Shown here: positions 11,409 through 23,967 of the stretch, in pieces
Numbering within the stretch: the first letter of the stretch is position 1
How the letters are laid out: each line of letters opens with the position of its first letter
Assembly (NCBI RefSeq): GCF_000143415.4
Contig: NW_003314295.1
Location: 809,038-873,037, forward strand
From: Selaginella moellendorffii
Lineage: Eukaryota; Streptophyta; Lycopodiopsida; Selaginellales; Selaginellaceae
Length of the DNA stretch: 64,000 bases
Direction: 5' to 3'
The notes under the pieces: model-generated
The model's database searches: none
What the model saw: the letters and a program-made list of their open reading frames with translations, nothing else
What the model was told of the DNA's origin: nothing
Program-made: the position numbers and the translations under genes

Positions 11409-12087
11409 CTATACTGTAGCACCTGATGCCTTGGGAGTGGCCTTCGGAGTTGGACTTGGAGCGGGGCTGGTCTGTGGAGGAGATGGGCTTGGAGCGAGGC
11501 AGGTCTTTGGAGGTAATGGGCTTGGAGCGGGGCTGGTCTTTGGAGGTGATGGGCTTAGAGCGGGGCTGGTGTTTGGAGGATTGGGACTTGGAGCGGGGCT
11601 GGTCTTTGGAGAAGGGCTTGGTGTTGGGCTCGTCTTTGGAGATGGGCTTGGTGCTGGGCTTGAACTGGGACTTTCCGTGCATCCTGTAAACAGCAAAACT
11701 CTATCAAAAGTTCATGGTACAAATCGTGGAAGCATGAAAAGTTGGCCAGAGAAACCTGGTGGCGTGGGCGGTCCTGACAGAAACATGAAAGAAAAATAAA
11801 ACAGTTAAGCCTGAAAAACCATAGAAAAGAAAGCACAAGTTGGTATATGGCACCTGCTTCAACTGTAAATTTACGTAAAAGTTTCAGTACGTGAGATTAC
11901 TGTTGCTGTTAAATTCAAGAGTTTCACCTCGGCATGGCAGAATACCACGGAGCCACCACCTGGAGCAACACCAAACGAAAGGCTATAGTAGCACAAACAT
12001 GTGATCAATTCGAACTTCCTCACCTGCATCGATCTTGTGCAGCAGCAACAACAACAAGCAAAGAAGAGATGTTGGCAAGAGTCCCAT
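11409..12087 (-). CDS. Small secreted arabinogalactan-like protein, copy 2
   Basis: A two-exon model on the minus strand, exon 1 12087-12024 and exon 2 11683-11409, gives 112 residues. Exon 1 is a signal peptide with six consecutive leucines (MGLLPTSLLC..., then HKIDA) and a GTGAGG donor; exon 2 follows TTTACAG and encodes SPKTSPTPSPSPK-type modules, then SGATV and a stop. The Pro/Ser/Thr/Ala composition marks an arabinogalactan protein acting outside the plasma membrane. The repeat unit is 30-36 nt, and the two paralogs differ in repeat number. The alternative reading starts at 12217 (MKAVFVALVISCLVVCSLG, another good signal peptide) and either ends at 12020 as a 65-residue protein or splices into the frame with KDQPRSKP repeats ending at 11317. 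Confidence 0.6.
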
Positions 12088-12644
12088 AGAACACCATGTC
12101 AAATGCATCAAAAGAACCTTGGTTTGCTTGACGAACAACAAACTCAGCAGCTCCATCATCCCCGAGACTGCAAACCACAAGACATGAAATCACCAATGCC
12201 ACGAAGACGGCCTTCATCTTGTAGAGACTGGATGGCTGGCTGAGAGGCAATGCAGGAGTTGGAATGCGAATGCATATGCAGGGCCCCGAAGCCGGAATTT
12301 ATTTTGAACCAAGACTAGCAAACAAAGCCAATAGAATCATAATGTACCAGTTGGCCAGAATGTCACAGTTTTTGTTCTTTTCCTGAAGAATTGACTAGGG
12401 AGAACGTGAATGAGAATTGTCTGAGATGAAGTGTCGCTTCCAAATCTTAGCCGGGTGGCAAGCTAATGTGACACCATAAAATATAGACACAAGTTCCAGC
12501 AAAAAATGCCAGGTTTATGACATTCATTGCCAACAAGGTGATCGAGACCTACATCGCATAAAGAAGCTGGCAGCAAAGGGAGGTGATAGTTGTCTTGCCT
12601 TCTATAGACAATGACTTGGATGTGCAAAGAACCCGATCCAGAGA

Positions 12645-14879
12645 CTAAATTGCAAGAGATTTGCTTAAGCGAAGTATGTGCTCTGCAGCTCGCTTGCCAC
12701 GAGTCACATCTCCATGGAGCCTGCAAGCGCTTAACAGAGTTGTCCATGCCACCGCATCTGGAAGAAATGGCATGGACTGGATAAGATTCTCGGCCTCCTC
12801 CAGCCGCTTAGCCCGCCCAAGCAGATCAACCATGCACCTGTAGTGATCCACAATTGGGTCGATCCCAAAGTCTGATTGGATCAACAGGAAGTGTTCTCGA
12901 GCACCAATGATCTTCCCCGCGTGGCTGCAACCGCTCAGGATTGCGATAAAAGTGATCTCGTCCGGTAAAATCCCTTCGAGATTCATGGCCTGAAACGCAT
13001 TAATCGCATCTTGCATATGGCCGTTTCTGGCAAGTACTGCGATCAAGGCCGTCCACGACCGCTGGTCTTTCCATGGCATATTTTCGAACACTTCACGGGC
13101 GCAGCTTACATGACCATTTACGGAAAATGCAACCATCATTGTAGTGCACGATGAAAGATTGTGTTCGAGAATTCTGTCAAATATACTCTTTGCTTGCACA
13201 AGACACCCATTAAGGGCATAGACTGAGATCATAACGTTCCATGACACTACGTCGTGCAAGGGCATTCGATTGAAGGCTTGAATTGAGTTTAAAAGTTCAC
13301 CACATTCGCCATAGCCAGTCAGAAGAACACACCATGCAAGGTGATCGCGGAAAGGCATCGAGAGGAACATTCTCTTCGCATCTGTCAGATACCCATCTCG
13401 GGCATAGGCTGACATTACAGTGTTCAACGCCACGACATTCCAACTCGGCATTCTATCCAAAGCCTCTTTTGCTTTGAAGGTTTGCATTGCGGTAACAAGT
13501 CCACCAACTAGAGCATTCCAGCAAACAATATCTTTCTGCTCCACAAGAGAAAACAATCTCCACATCTCCTCGAGATTCCCAACTCCGGCATTTGCAGAAA
13601 TCATGCAAGTCCAAGTCGCAACATTGGTATCGGGCATCGACTCAAAGATTATCTTTGACTCAGTTACCCGACCTCCATGCGCCAAGACCTGTATCATTGC
13701 GTTACTCGACAGAATATCCCACTGTGGCATCCGATCAAAGAGTATCTTTGCTTTCTGAGTATCCCCTCTTTGGGCATAAACTGTAATCATAGTATTCCAA
13801 GTAATGACATTTTTTTGTGGCATCGTAAGAAATACGGAAGTAGATTCGTCTAAACATCCATTATATGCAAAAGCTTGGATGATAATGTTGCTCGACACAA
13901 GATCCCTGTGTGGCATCTTCTGGAGCAAAATTGTAGCCGAGAGCATATCCCCGCCTTGGGCATATGCCGTCAACATTGTATTCCAAGCAAGAGAATCGTA
14001 CGAAGGCATCCTAGCGAATATAACTTCCACGTGGCAGGGAGAGCCATGCTGGTAAACCGCGTGGAGGAGCGCGTTCCACGACACCGTCGTTCTCTGCGGC
14101 ATCTGCAGGAAAATCTCCTCCACGAGTTTGACGTGTCCGGAATGATCATAGCCAATGGCCAGAGAGTTCCACGTCACCACATTCCGCGCTGGCATTCGCT
14201 GGAAGAGCTGCACCGCGATGTCCACGTAGCCCCTTTGCGCACAGGTGGCAAGGATGGTCGTCCAACTCACCACGTTTCGTTCGGACATCCTGTCAAACGT
14301 GAATTTGGCCTCCAATGGGAGCCCGGCTTGGGAATATATGAGCATCATGAGATTCCACGTTGCAGTGCTCGGGTGTGGCATATTCTCAAACAGTTTTATC
14401 GCCTGTTCCAGATACCCGCACCTGGCATATACTGTGAGCATTGAGTTCCAGGCTATGACGTGCCACTCCGGCATTCGGTATAAATAGTCGCTTGCGTTGT
14501 CTAGAGACCCGTGTTCACAAAACGCAGATACCATCGTCGTCCATGTCACTACGTTTTTGCGACGCATGGAATCAAACAGATGCTTTGCCTGATACAGATG
14601 CCCGTTTTGGGCATATGCCGCGACTAGGATATTCCAAGAACATATGTTTGGGGCTTCAATCCCGTCAAAGACCATCTTGGCTTCTCGCACTTGCCCGCAT
14701 TTGCCGTACAGGTTAACAAGCATATTGGCCAGGTACGCATTTGATTTGTGACCACTGGCCACAATTTGGCCATGGAGATCGCGGCCTCTTGCAATGTCTT
14801 TGGACGCCCCACAAGCTTTGAGAGCTGTGGCAAACGCATCTTCAAACAAAACCTTTGCCTCATTTGCCCGTCTTTGCAT
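12645..14879 (-). CDS. PLS-type pentatricopeptide repeat protein
   Basis: An intronless 744-residue frame starts at ATG 14879. It consists almost entirely of tandem PPR motifs of about 31-35 residues (repeating NVVTWNSL..YA..G....A..LF..MP), beginning after a short N-terminal region with FATALKACGASKDIARG. The C-terminus has a final L/S pair, the [20 protein letters not shown] segment and the start of an E motif (WTTLLSACRLHGDVTRGKRA), then stops. The E+ and DYW domains are absent. PPR proteins of this class bind organellar transcripts and guide RNA editing or processing; which target is unknown. No clear transit peptide is seen. The start lies 57 bp beyond the stop of the LIFEGUARD gene on the same strand, so its promoter must be inside or close to that gene. 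Confidence 0.92.
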   Translation of the reverse strand: MQRRANEAKVLFEDAFATALKACGASKDIARGRDLHGQIVASGHKSNAYLANMLVNLYGKCGQVREAKMVFDGIEAPNICSWNILVAAYAQNGHLYQAKHLFDSMRRKNVVTWTTMVSAFCEHGSLDNASDYLYRMPEWHVIAWNSMLTVYARCGYLEQAIKLFENMPHPSTATWNLMMLIYSQAGLPLEAKFTFDRMSERNVVSWTTILATCAQRGYVDIAVQLFQRMPARNVVTWNSLAIGYDHSGHVKLVEEIFLQMPQRTTVSWNALLHAVYQHGSPCHVEVIFARMPSYDSLAWNTMLTAYAQGGDMLSATILLQKMPHRDLVSSNIIIQAFAYNGCLDESTSVFLTMPQKNVITWNTMITVYAQRGDTQKAKILFDRMPQWDILSSNAMIQVLAHGGRVTESKIIFESMPDTNVATWTCMISANAGVGNLEEMWRLFSLVEQKDIVCWNALVGGLVTAMQTFKAKEALDRMPSWNVVALNTVMSAYARDGYLTDAKRMFLSMPFRDHLAWCVLLTGYGECGELLNSIQAFNRMPLHDVVSWNVMISVYALNGCLVQAKSIFDRILEHNLSSCTTMMVAFSVNGHVSCAREVFENMPWKDQRSWTALIAVLARNGHMQDAINAFQAMNLEGILPDEITFIAILSGCSHAGKIIGAREHFLLIQSDFGIDPIVDHYRCMVDLLGRAKRLEEAENLIQSMPFLPDAVAWTTLLSACRLHGDVTRGKRAAEHILRLSKSLAI

Positions 14880-14936
14880 ATGCTCACTAAAAGAGTTTCA
14901 TTTTCTCAAAGACAGTATTATTTACACTACACGCTT

Positions 14937-15835
14937 TCAATCGCTTTGCCGGAGAAGCTGGAGCAATGCGAGGAAGAGATTGAGGATGTCGAGGTAGAGT
15001 GCGATGGAAGCCCAGACGTAGTCGTCGTAGTCGAAGCGCTTGATGAGATTGTCCGTGTCGTAGACGATATAGGCGCTGAAAATCAGCGCTCCAATCCCGG
15101 CGTAGATGCTCGTGCCGAGACTGGTAATCGGGAAGAACGACTGCAAGGAAAACGCGTGAGAAAGGAAAGAAATTCGATCAAAAGCATCGACCAAGTACCT
15201 GAATGAGTCCCCACAAGATGAGGATGATCACAGCCACGAAGAGAAATGGCCCCAAGAAGCTAAAGTCCTGGCCCCGCTTTGCAGCCCAGTATGTGTAGGC
15301 AGTGAGCCCAAATCCAATGGCGGCCGTGAGGATCAAAGCTTCCAACACGATGTCCCCTGTGCCAATTTTTTTAAGCTAAGCTGTGAGAAATCCAAGTTCT
15401 AGAACTTTCGAGAACTTACCTCGCGTGAACGCGCACGAAATTCCAACCGGCAAGCTCAGGCACACCGTGAAGATCCCCAGCAAGATGAGATTGATGGGAT
15501 GGCTCTGGCGATAGGGATGAATCACGCACAAAACTGTGGAAACACAGGAATCAAATCACTCGAAAACCTGGCGAAATATTTCCCGAAAACTCACGGATCA
15601 GAGGCAGGAAGGCCAGGAAGATCGGCAATCCGGGCGTGGTGACGAAGAACATCGCCACCGGGCGCGAGAAGACGACGACGCTGGCGACGATGGCGGTGAG
15701 CACGATCTGCGTGGTGAGAATTCCATAGACCTTGCGGATGAAGCCCCAGCGCAGCGTGCTGTCGTCGGCGGAGAGCCCCGGATACAAACCGCCGCTCTCG
15801 ATGTCGTAGTCATAGCCTTGCTTCCCACCCCACAT
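14937..15835 (-). CDS. LIFEGUARD / BAX inhibitor-1-like membrane protein
   Basis: Four exons on the minus strand (15835-15595, 15533-15420, 15356-15199, 15140-14937) total 717 nt, 238 residues. Start MWGGKQGYDYDIESGGLYPGL is typical of plant LFG proteins. About seven membrane segments follow, including VYGILTTQIVLTAIVASVVV, NLILLGIFTVCLSLPVGISC, FLFVAVIILILWGLIQ and YLDILNLFLALLQLL. The block YAGIGALIFSAYIVYDTDNL is the family signature. These proteins sit in ER or other endomembranes and are linked to Ca2+ handling and suppression of programmed cell death. All introns are 59-66 bp with GT-AG ends. It lies 150 bp downstream of the GH9 stop and 57 bp upstream of the PPR start, on the same strand. 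Confidence 0.93.
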
Positions 15836-15985
15836 TATGCTGCGCTACCCAAGAACCCTAGATCCCGAGAGCATATCCTTTTAAGTATATCCTCAAGATA
15901 CATTAATTTAGAAAAACAATTGGTTTTGATTTTGATTTGATTTGGATATTAATTTATGTGTTAGCCATTTCAATGAATTTTATTT

Positions 15986-17849
<1,864 letters not shown>

Positions 17850-18031
17850 TGAAATTTTTCAAGGCCAATGTGCCGAGATCGAGGAAAGATTGTCTGTCGC
17901 TCACATGGAATATCCAAGCTTTTCAATTGCTTGTGCTGGATTGGTGGCCGAAGATTTGAAGCTAAACCCCAAAATTCTTTCCAAGCTTTTCAATTGCTTG
18001 TGGATAAACCCAAAAATCACGCAAAAATTAA

Positions 18032-18105
18032 TGGCTTCATCCAGGTTCGAACTGGAGACCTTCAGTGTGTTAGACTGACGTGATAACCAACTACACCATG
18101 AAACC
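18032..18105 (-). tRNA. tRNA-Val (AAC)
   Basis: Read on the minus strand from 18105, the sequence begins GGTTTCATGGTGTAGTTGG (D arm), carries the anticodon AAC in CAGTCTAACACACTG, and has the T-arm GGTTCGAACC before the closing acceptor strand. The 7-bp acceptor stem pairs (GGTTTCA with TGAAGCC, one G-T). A and B box sequences are intact. It lies 74 bp from the tRNA-Trp gene on the same strand. Confidence 0.95.
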
Positions 18106-18179
18106 AACACATGGTGAATTCCAACTTTTTAGCAACTTCACAGATTTTTAGGGCTTAAAAGTTGCCATAAAAAGTGAGA

Positions 18180-18251
18180 TGAACCCGGCGTGACTCGAAC
18201 ACGCAACCTTCTGATCTGGAGTCAGACGCGCTACCATTGCGCCACGGATCC
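18180..18251 (-). tRNA. tRNA-Trp (CCA)
   Basis: On the minus strand from 18251: GGATCCG acceptor, TGGCGCAATGGTAGCGC D arm (A box), GTCTGACTCCAGATCAGAAG with anticodon CCA, and T arm with GTTCGAGTC followed by the CGGGTTC acceptor strand. This is the usual plant cytosolic form and has no intron. Its 5' end is 93 bp from the ATG of the divergent ETF-QO gene. Confidence 0.95.
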
Positions 18252-18344
18252 TCTGACATGTCAGCACCGAAGCTAAATCTTTATCTCTTTTCTTCTTTTG
18301 TAAAAGAGAATGTCCAAAGCCACGGAATGAATTTCATTCCCTCC

Positions 18345-20999
18345 ATGGCTAGGGTTCTTCTCAGGCGGGGGAGCAAAGCGCTCGCTGCCCGGTCAATTTC
18401 AGGCGCTGGAGCCCGGCTCGAATGGCGCGCCAGGAGGTTTTGCTCGGATGGATTCCAGGAGAGGGAGAGCATGGATTACGACGTCGTGATCGTTGGAGCT
18501 GGTCCTGCCGGCCTGGCAGCGGCGATCCGGCTCAAGCAGCTCTGCGATCGCGAGAAGAGGGAGCTGTCCGTGTGCGTCGTGGAGAAAGGAGCTGAAGTGG
18601 GTAACATATCTATTCTCTTGTCATTGTTTTCTCCTTGCTTTTCTTTGAGGAGTGACCGCAGCGTTGGTTTTTCAGGATCTCACATTCTCTCGGGAAATGT
18701 CTTTGAGCCTCGCAGCTTGAGTGAGCTCTTTCCGGACTGGAAGAAACAAGGAGTAAGCTTGTGTTCTAAACTTTTGTAAGACTGTCACGCTTGTCTAGGC
18801 TCCCGTGGAAATTCCAGTCTCGGAAGATAAGTTTTGGCTCCTCTCAAGTAAGCATGCAATACCGCTTCCATCTCCATTCAGAAACCATGGGAATTACGTG
18901 ATCAGGTGAGAGAGACATGTCTATAATTCTTACGAGGCAATCGTTTTTGTTCAGCTTAAGTCAGCTCGTTCGCTGGCTAGGGACCAAAGCCGAGGAGCTT
19001 GGAGTGGAAATATACCCGGGCTTTTCTGCTAGTGAGGTGAGGCGCTTCAGAGAGATTATTCGTTCGTTCTCAAGTGTACTTACTTTCTACTGTGTCTTTG
19101 ACAGGTTTTGTACGACGACAACAGAGTTGTGGGAATTGCGACTAACGATATGGGAATTGCGAAGAACGGCAGTAAGAAGTCAACCTTCCAGAAAGGAATG
19201 GAGTTGAGAGGTGCACAAAATCATCGTAAAATGGACTTCCCCTTACGTTCTTTTTTGTTATTTGTGTAGGACGTCTTACCCTCCTGGCTGAAGGTTGCAG
19301 AGGCTATCTATCTGAGGTATTTGTAGATTAGTGTTAAGGCACTCGAAGTAATTCATGTGACAGGAAGTTATTCGCAAGTACCAACTTAGGAAGCAATCAG
19401 GTGCCCAGCATCAAACGTACGCTCTTGGGATTAAGGAGGTATATGATAAGCTCCACTGCAAAGTTTTACGCTTACAAGCAGGTTTGGGAGGTCGAGGAAT
19501 CAAAACATCGTCCTGGTTTTGTCCTTCATACAGTTGGCTGGCCTCTCAACACAAAGACGTACGGGGGCTCGTTTCTGTATCATATGGCAAATCGGCAAGT
19601 AAGTTCAAGTTCTTACGTGCTTTAACTAAGCTTAGAGAATCAAGGCAGGTTGCAGTGGGCCTGGTTGTTGCGTTGGACTATCAAAATCCATATCTTTCGC
19701 CCTACGAAGAATATCAGGTGAGAAATATGTTCAGTATCTACTTCTGCAAAATCTGATCTTAGAATTTATAGAGATTTAAACAGCACCCGTCCATAAGGCC
19801 GATGCTTGAAGGTGGCAAAGTTGTGCAATATGGAGCCCGAACACTAAATGAAGGTGGCTTTCAGGTACATTAAAATTCTTGACAAGCCCATGGCGTTCAT
19901 CGTTTTTTCATAGTCCATTCCAAAAACTGTGTTTCCGGGTGGAGCACTCATTGGCTGTTCAGCGGGATTCGTCAATGTTCCAAAAATAAAGGGCGCCCAT
20001 ACGGCTATGAAATCAGGTACATTCGTGTCACTAAACTGGCATTTTCAAGTTTCTCTCTGTAGGATTGCTAGCTGCAGAGACAGCTTTCGAACAACTAGCA
20101 AAAGGTAGTGAACCTGCAAAGCTGGATAGTTATTGGGAGCGTCTACAAAACTCATGGATATGGGATGAGTTAAACGCGGCACGTAACATAAGACCGGTTT
20201 GTCCTCATTCTTTTCACTTACAACCAATCTAATCCTAAGTTTGTAACAGGCTTTCCATTATGGTTTGCTCCCAGGTCTAGCAGTTTCAGCTTTTGAGCAG
20301 TAAGCTTTTTCGATTTGCTTCCACAGTTCTCATTCTTCGAATTTGCAGTTACATTTCCAAAGGCAAACTTCCATATACTTTGAAGCATGGAAGACCCGAT
20401 CATTTATCCACTGAGGTATTTAGCTGTGTTATCAAGTGTTTCTAGTGTTATGCATCTGTTGTCCAGGTTAGCAAGAAGCACAAGCCTATAGACTATCCCA
20501 AGCCGGACGGTGTGATCTCTTTTGATCTTCTGACATCACTATACAGGTGCAGTCCACCTATTTTTCAACTTCAGGAGCTGTGTTCTGACTGTTTGGCTCA
20601 TCTTCTAGAAGTAACACAAATCATGAACACGATCAGCCTTCGCACCTTCTTCTCCGGGACCCCTCGATCCCGGAGAAAGTGAATTTGATAGACTATGCAG
20701 GACTGGAATCGCGCTATTGTCCAGCGCGAGTCTACGAGTAAGCGCAAGTTTCATGAGTTATCAGAAAAGTTACCCGTGGCGTTTGTAGGTACATTCCTGA
20801 TGAGAATGAGAAGCTCACACTTCAGATAAATGCCCAGAACTGCCTGCACTGTAAGGTATGGGAGACGTTAGTTTCATAGTAGGTATCGTGCTTTTTCTTA
20901 CTTTTGACACGTCAGGCCTGTGACATAAAGGATCCACCACAAAACATAAAATGGACAACGCCCGAAGGTGCTGGTGGTCCAGGTTATTCAATCATGTGA
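18345..20999 (+). CDS. ETFQO: Electron transfer flavoprotein-ubiquinone oxidoreductase
   Basis: Eighteen exons, all joined in frame by GT-AG introns of 43-75 bp, give 580 residues: 18345-18600, 18676-18752, 18799-18905, 18955-19036, 19105-19210, 19270-19316, 19364-19438, 19482-19598, 19649-19717, 19772-19864, 19914-20016, 20063-20196, 20250-20299, 20349-20415, 20467-20546, 20609-20737, 20789-20855 and 20916-20999. The N-terminus ([19 protein letters not shown]) is Arg/Ser/Ala-rich, like a mitochondrial presequence. FAD binding is shown by [19 protein letters not shown]. The 4Fe-4S ligands are in [10 protein letters not shown] and NCLHCKACDIKD, and the end GGPGYSIM matches the family. The enzyme sits on the inner mitochondrial membrane and passes electrons from ETF to ubiquinone, supporting branched-chain amino acid and other catabolism. 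An upstream in-frame ATG at 18327 is possible. Confidence 0.96.
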
Positions 21000-21093
21000 C
21001 AGACTAGAGTTTTAGTGGGATTTGTTTTCGCATTTGCAAATGAATAATCATACTTGTTGGAACAAGGCCATGGTAGGTAATGCTTGAGTTCCA

Positions 21094-21565
21094 GGTTACT
21101 TGCAAGTGGCTCGATTCCTTACACGGTACGTATGTTTTATCTTGCCTTGGTTGACTACTAACTTAAGCAATGGGTGTGTTCTTTTGTCGATCGCGTCAGG
21201 TTCTGAATTTCAGAACTGAACAGGGTCAGATCATTTCAATAATGGATCAGTCAGGTGTCAACCTTCAGGTACGTTTTCTCCAATTGAAAAATGTCTAAGT
21301 GCTCATTCTCACCTTGCTTGCATTAACACTGTTTTGTGGTCTGCTTGTGGATGCAGGCAGACGTTTGCTGAATGATGCTACTGGTGCAGTTCCCTTTGTC
21401 AATGCTACTTCGCCGAAGTTGAATATCAAATGGTGGATCAATGGTGGTGGTGGTCCCGTGTTCCTGTTCCAAAACAGTGCCGTGTATGGAAGGACCGAAA
21501 ATGCTCGTCACTGTTGCCAAAGATTCCTGAGAAGTGAGGCGCATGTTCGTAACCGGTGGTCCTAG
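21094..21565 (+). other. Exon-like segments of unknown identity
   Basis: Downstream of ETF-QO, three stretches have plausible splice borders: a short one near 21095, one at about 21201-21269 reading VLNFRTEQGQIISIMDQSGV, and one from about 21357 reading RLLNDATGAVPFVNATSPKL to a stop near 21565. The second and third do not join in an open frame with the sites I see, because phase 0 gives TGA at once. I do not recognise the protein. It may be a gene remnant or chance. Confidence 0.3.
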
Positions 21566-21857
21566 TCCTTCAAAGGTAGGCAACTCTTTTTTAAAATTAG
21601 CTGTGCCTCGAGCTTTTGTTTTTCTTCTCAGGCTTTTCGGGATTTTTCAACCGGGCTAAAACTTTCCAGGGAGACTTTTGAGGTAAATTGCGAGCATTTG
21701 ATATTACATAAACACACCATGTAGCTAGGACATTTCTTCCAGAGCTTCAAAATTCTTTGTGACTTTTTCTTTCGTGTGCTTCTGCAGTTCTTGCTAAAGA
21801 CTGCTGTGCGAGAGTATGATACAGTATCGATCAGCTTCAATCAGTTCGCGCTTCCAA

Positions 21858-23967
21858 TCAATCGTACGTGGTCTTGAACGGCGTGTACTTTTTGAGGCTA
21901 TGGAGAATACCTTCGATGGAGCCGATCCCGGCAGCGATGGATATCATCAGGCAGGCTGCACTGATGGTCTTCAAAGCAACCCAGGACCAGGACCAGCTCT
22001 CGATCCGCTTTTGCTTGATGAACATCTCGATGGGGAAGTAGACAGTGAGCGGCCAGAATCCAGCAGCACCGATCAAACCGACGATGTCGTTGAAGAAGGG
22101 AAGCAGCATTGCAGCAATGGTGGTGAAGATGACGTACATGGTTCTCCACAGGAGCCGGAAGACGTTAACTCGCCAGGTTCCCACGAACGGGATTCGGATG
22201 GCGTGCTCAGTGTGGATGCAGCCTGATTTTGGCCACTTGTTCGCAGCAGTCGACTCCACAAACTCAAACAGTGGCTGACTGAAGACCTGTAACGTTTCGG
22301 CGCGACATACGCCGTTAAGACAGCCAAACGATCGATCAAAAGCCTACCTGATAAGCTCCGACGAGATGGACAACGATGCAGGCATTTGCAAAGTCGACGA
22401 GCCAGTAAGGGTCGTAGAAGCCGAAGCCGGTGAGAAGATTGCCCGGAGCATCATTTCCAAAGGCACCGTAGCCGAAGCATCCGACCGACAAGTAGAAGGT
22501 GGTGGTGGTGATGATCCCAATCAGCGTTGCCTTCTTCATCGTTTTGTTCTCGGCTGGTGGCGACTTGATGGTGTCCTGGGAGTTTTCAAACAAAGGCCAC
22601 AAGGAATGAGCTCTCGAACATTTACTTTTGCGATGGTTTGAAGTTGGCGGTACCTGGATTTCGATGAGAACGGTGGAGAAAGAATATGCAAACGCGATGT
22701 TGCCAAGGGCCTGGAAGACTCTCCAGACTTTCCTGGCGGGTGTTACACTGCCGAGAGTCAAACCAATGGGGAGGCCGGTTGCTGATCCCAAGAGATGGCC
22801 ATTCTCTGCGATTCCAAGAGGCAACGACGACGACGACGACGTTAGAAGATTCATCGACCAGAACGGGGCGAAGACAAAAGAGAAAACAAGGAAGGCTATG
22901 AAAAACAGAGCAAGAAGGAGGACCGAACCACGCACCGATGATCTTGCTGATGCCGAGTCCCAGGCCGATCCCGGAGTACGAAAACGACATAACGGCCGCG
23001 ACGATGGACAGCCACCAGAGCTTGTGGAAGTTTGGGATCTGTGACAGCATCAGCTGAACCACTCCAAACAGAGCCATGTAGAGATTGTTGGAGGTGTTGC
23101 AGACGCCATTGTGGCCCTTGGCGTGGAAGCAGTCGGATCGATTGATGGCCCTGGGAGCAACAGCAAGAGTCAGCCAACTTTGCGAGAAGAACGAAACAAC
23201 AAACAATTTTGGTGGAGGAGTTTCGGAAACTTACACCATACTTATCGAGGCAGTGATGGTGTAACCGATGGCCGTTCCCATCAAGTTGCTGTACTGGACA
23301 AGCGCGCAGCACCAGAGCTGGATCTCACCTGGAGGAGCCAACACAACAACAGGCATTTAAGTCGGGGAGCATGAACGAGGTACGGTCTTCGAGTAGAATC
23401 TCACCGAGGTTGGCTTTGACGGCGTCCTTGTATCTGTAGTTTCGCTTGCCGGTGACGGGGTCCGGAGAGCGGTAGCAATCCGTGAGCAGCAGCGACGTGA
23501 AGAAGGTGATGGCGGCGAAGATGAGCAGCACAACGGGGCCAGCGATCCAGCCAATTTGGGCCATGCTCCACGCCAGGGACAAAACTCCGCTGCCGATGAC
23601 GGCGGTCACGACATGGGCCGAGGCTGTCCACACAGTTCCTGGAAGAAGACACAAGGAAACAAACGAAAGATCTTCATGAGTCGCCGAGAACGAAGAACTT
23701 TTCTTTTCAGCGAGGAAGAAACAAAAAGAGGAGGGGATTGATCGCCGACAACGGAAGTGATGGAAGGGATTGACAGGAAAGAGAAGAACAGCAGGAAAGA
23801 GGAGCAAGAAGAACAGGGAGGATGGATTCTCCACCTGTGCGGCATGGACGTCCATCGTCGTCGACGTTTTTCTGCTGCTGCTGGAGCTCCAAAGATCCGA
23901 GCTTGTGACCATTCTCAGCGTAGGAGATTCTCTCATCGTCCGAAGGAGGAAACATTCCAACAGCCAT
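21858..23967 (-). CDS. Amino acid permease (AAP / Aa_trans family), gene A
   Basis: Seven exons on the minus strand (23967-23835, 23638-23405, 23328-23235, 23150-22936, 22805-22654, 22575-22348, 22286-21858) give 494 residues. After a hydrophilic N-terminus with ISYAENGHKLGS comes GTVWTASAHVVTAVIGSGVL, the first transmembrane segment of H+-coupled amino acid permeases, then LTDCYRSPDPVTGKRN and about ten membrane helices. Other family blocks are FGNDAPGNLLTGFGFY, WPKSGCIH and FWPLTVYFPIEM. It should import amino acids with protons at the plasma membrane. The donor of exon 3 is the second GT of GTGTAAG; using it restores the frame (SMVAINRSDCF). It is divergent from its paralog at 26932. Confidence 0.95.

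Larger units (their letters stand above)
10447..13290. repeat. Direct segmental duplication, copy 2
   Basis: Counterpart of 222-2806. This copy is joined to the rest of the reductase gene on its left and to the full PPR gene on its right, so it is the likely donor. Both copies contain the convergent AGP-like gene between reductase and PPR. Confidence 0.85.

Noticed and set aside
13283-14716. Plus-strand frames opposite the PPR gene (for example 13875-14444, 189 codons)
   Set aside because: Antisense shadows of the intronless PPR frame, with no recognisable domains.
17895-18000. Possible gene in the CCAAGCTTTTCAATTGCTTGTG repeat region upstream of the tRNAs
   Set aside because: Only a 22-bp duplicated phrase about 60 bp apart; the frames are short and lack motifs.
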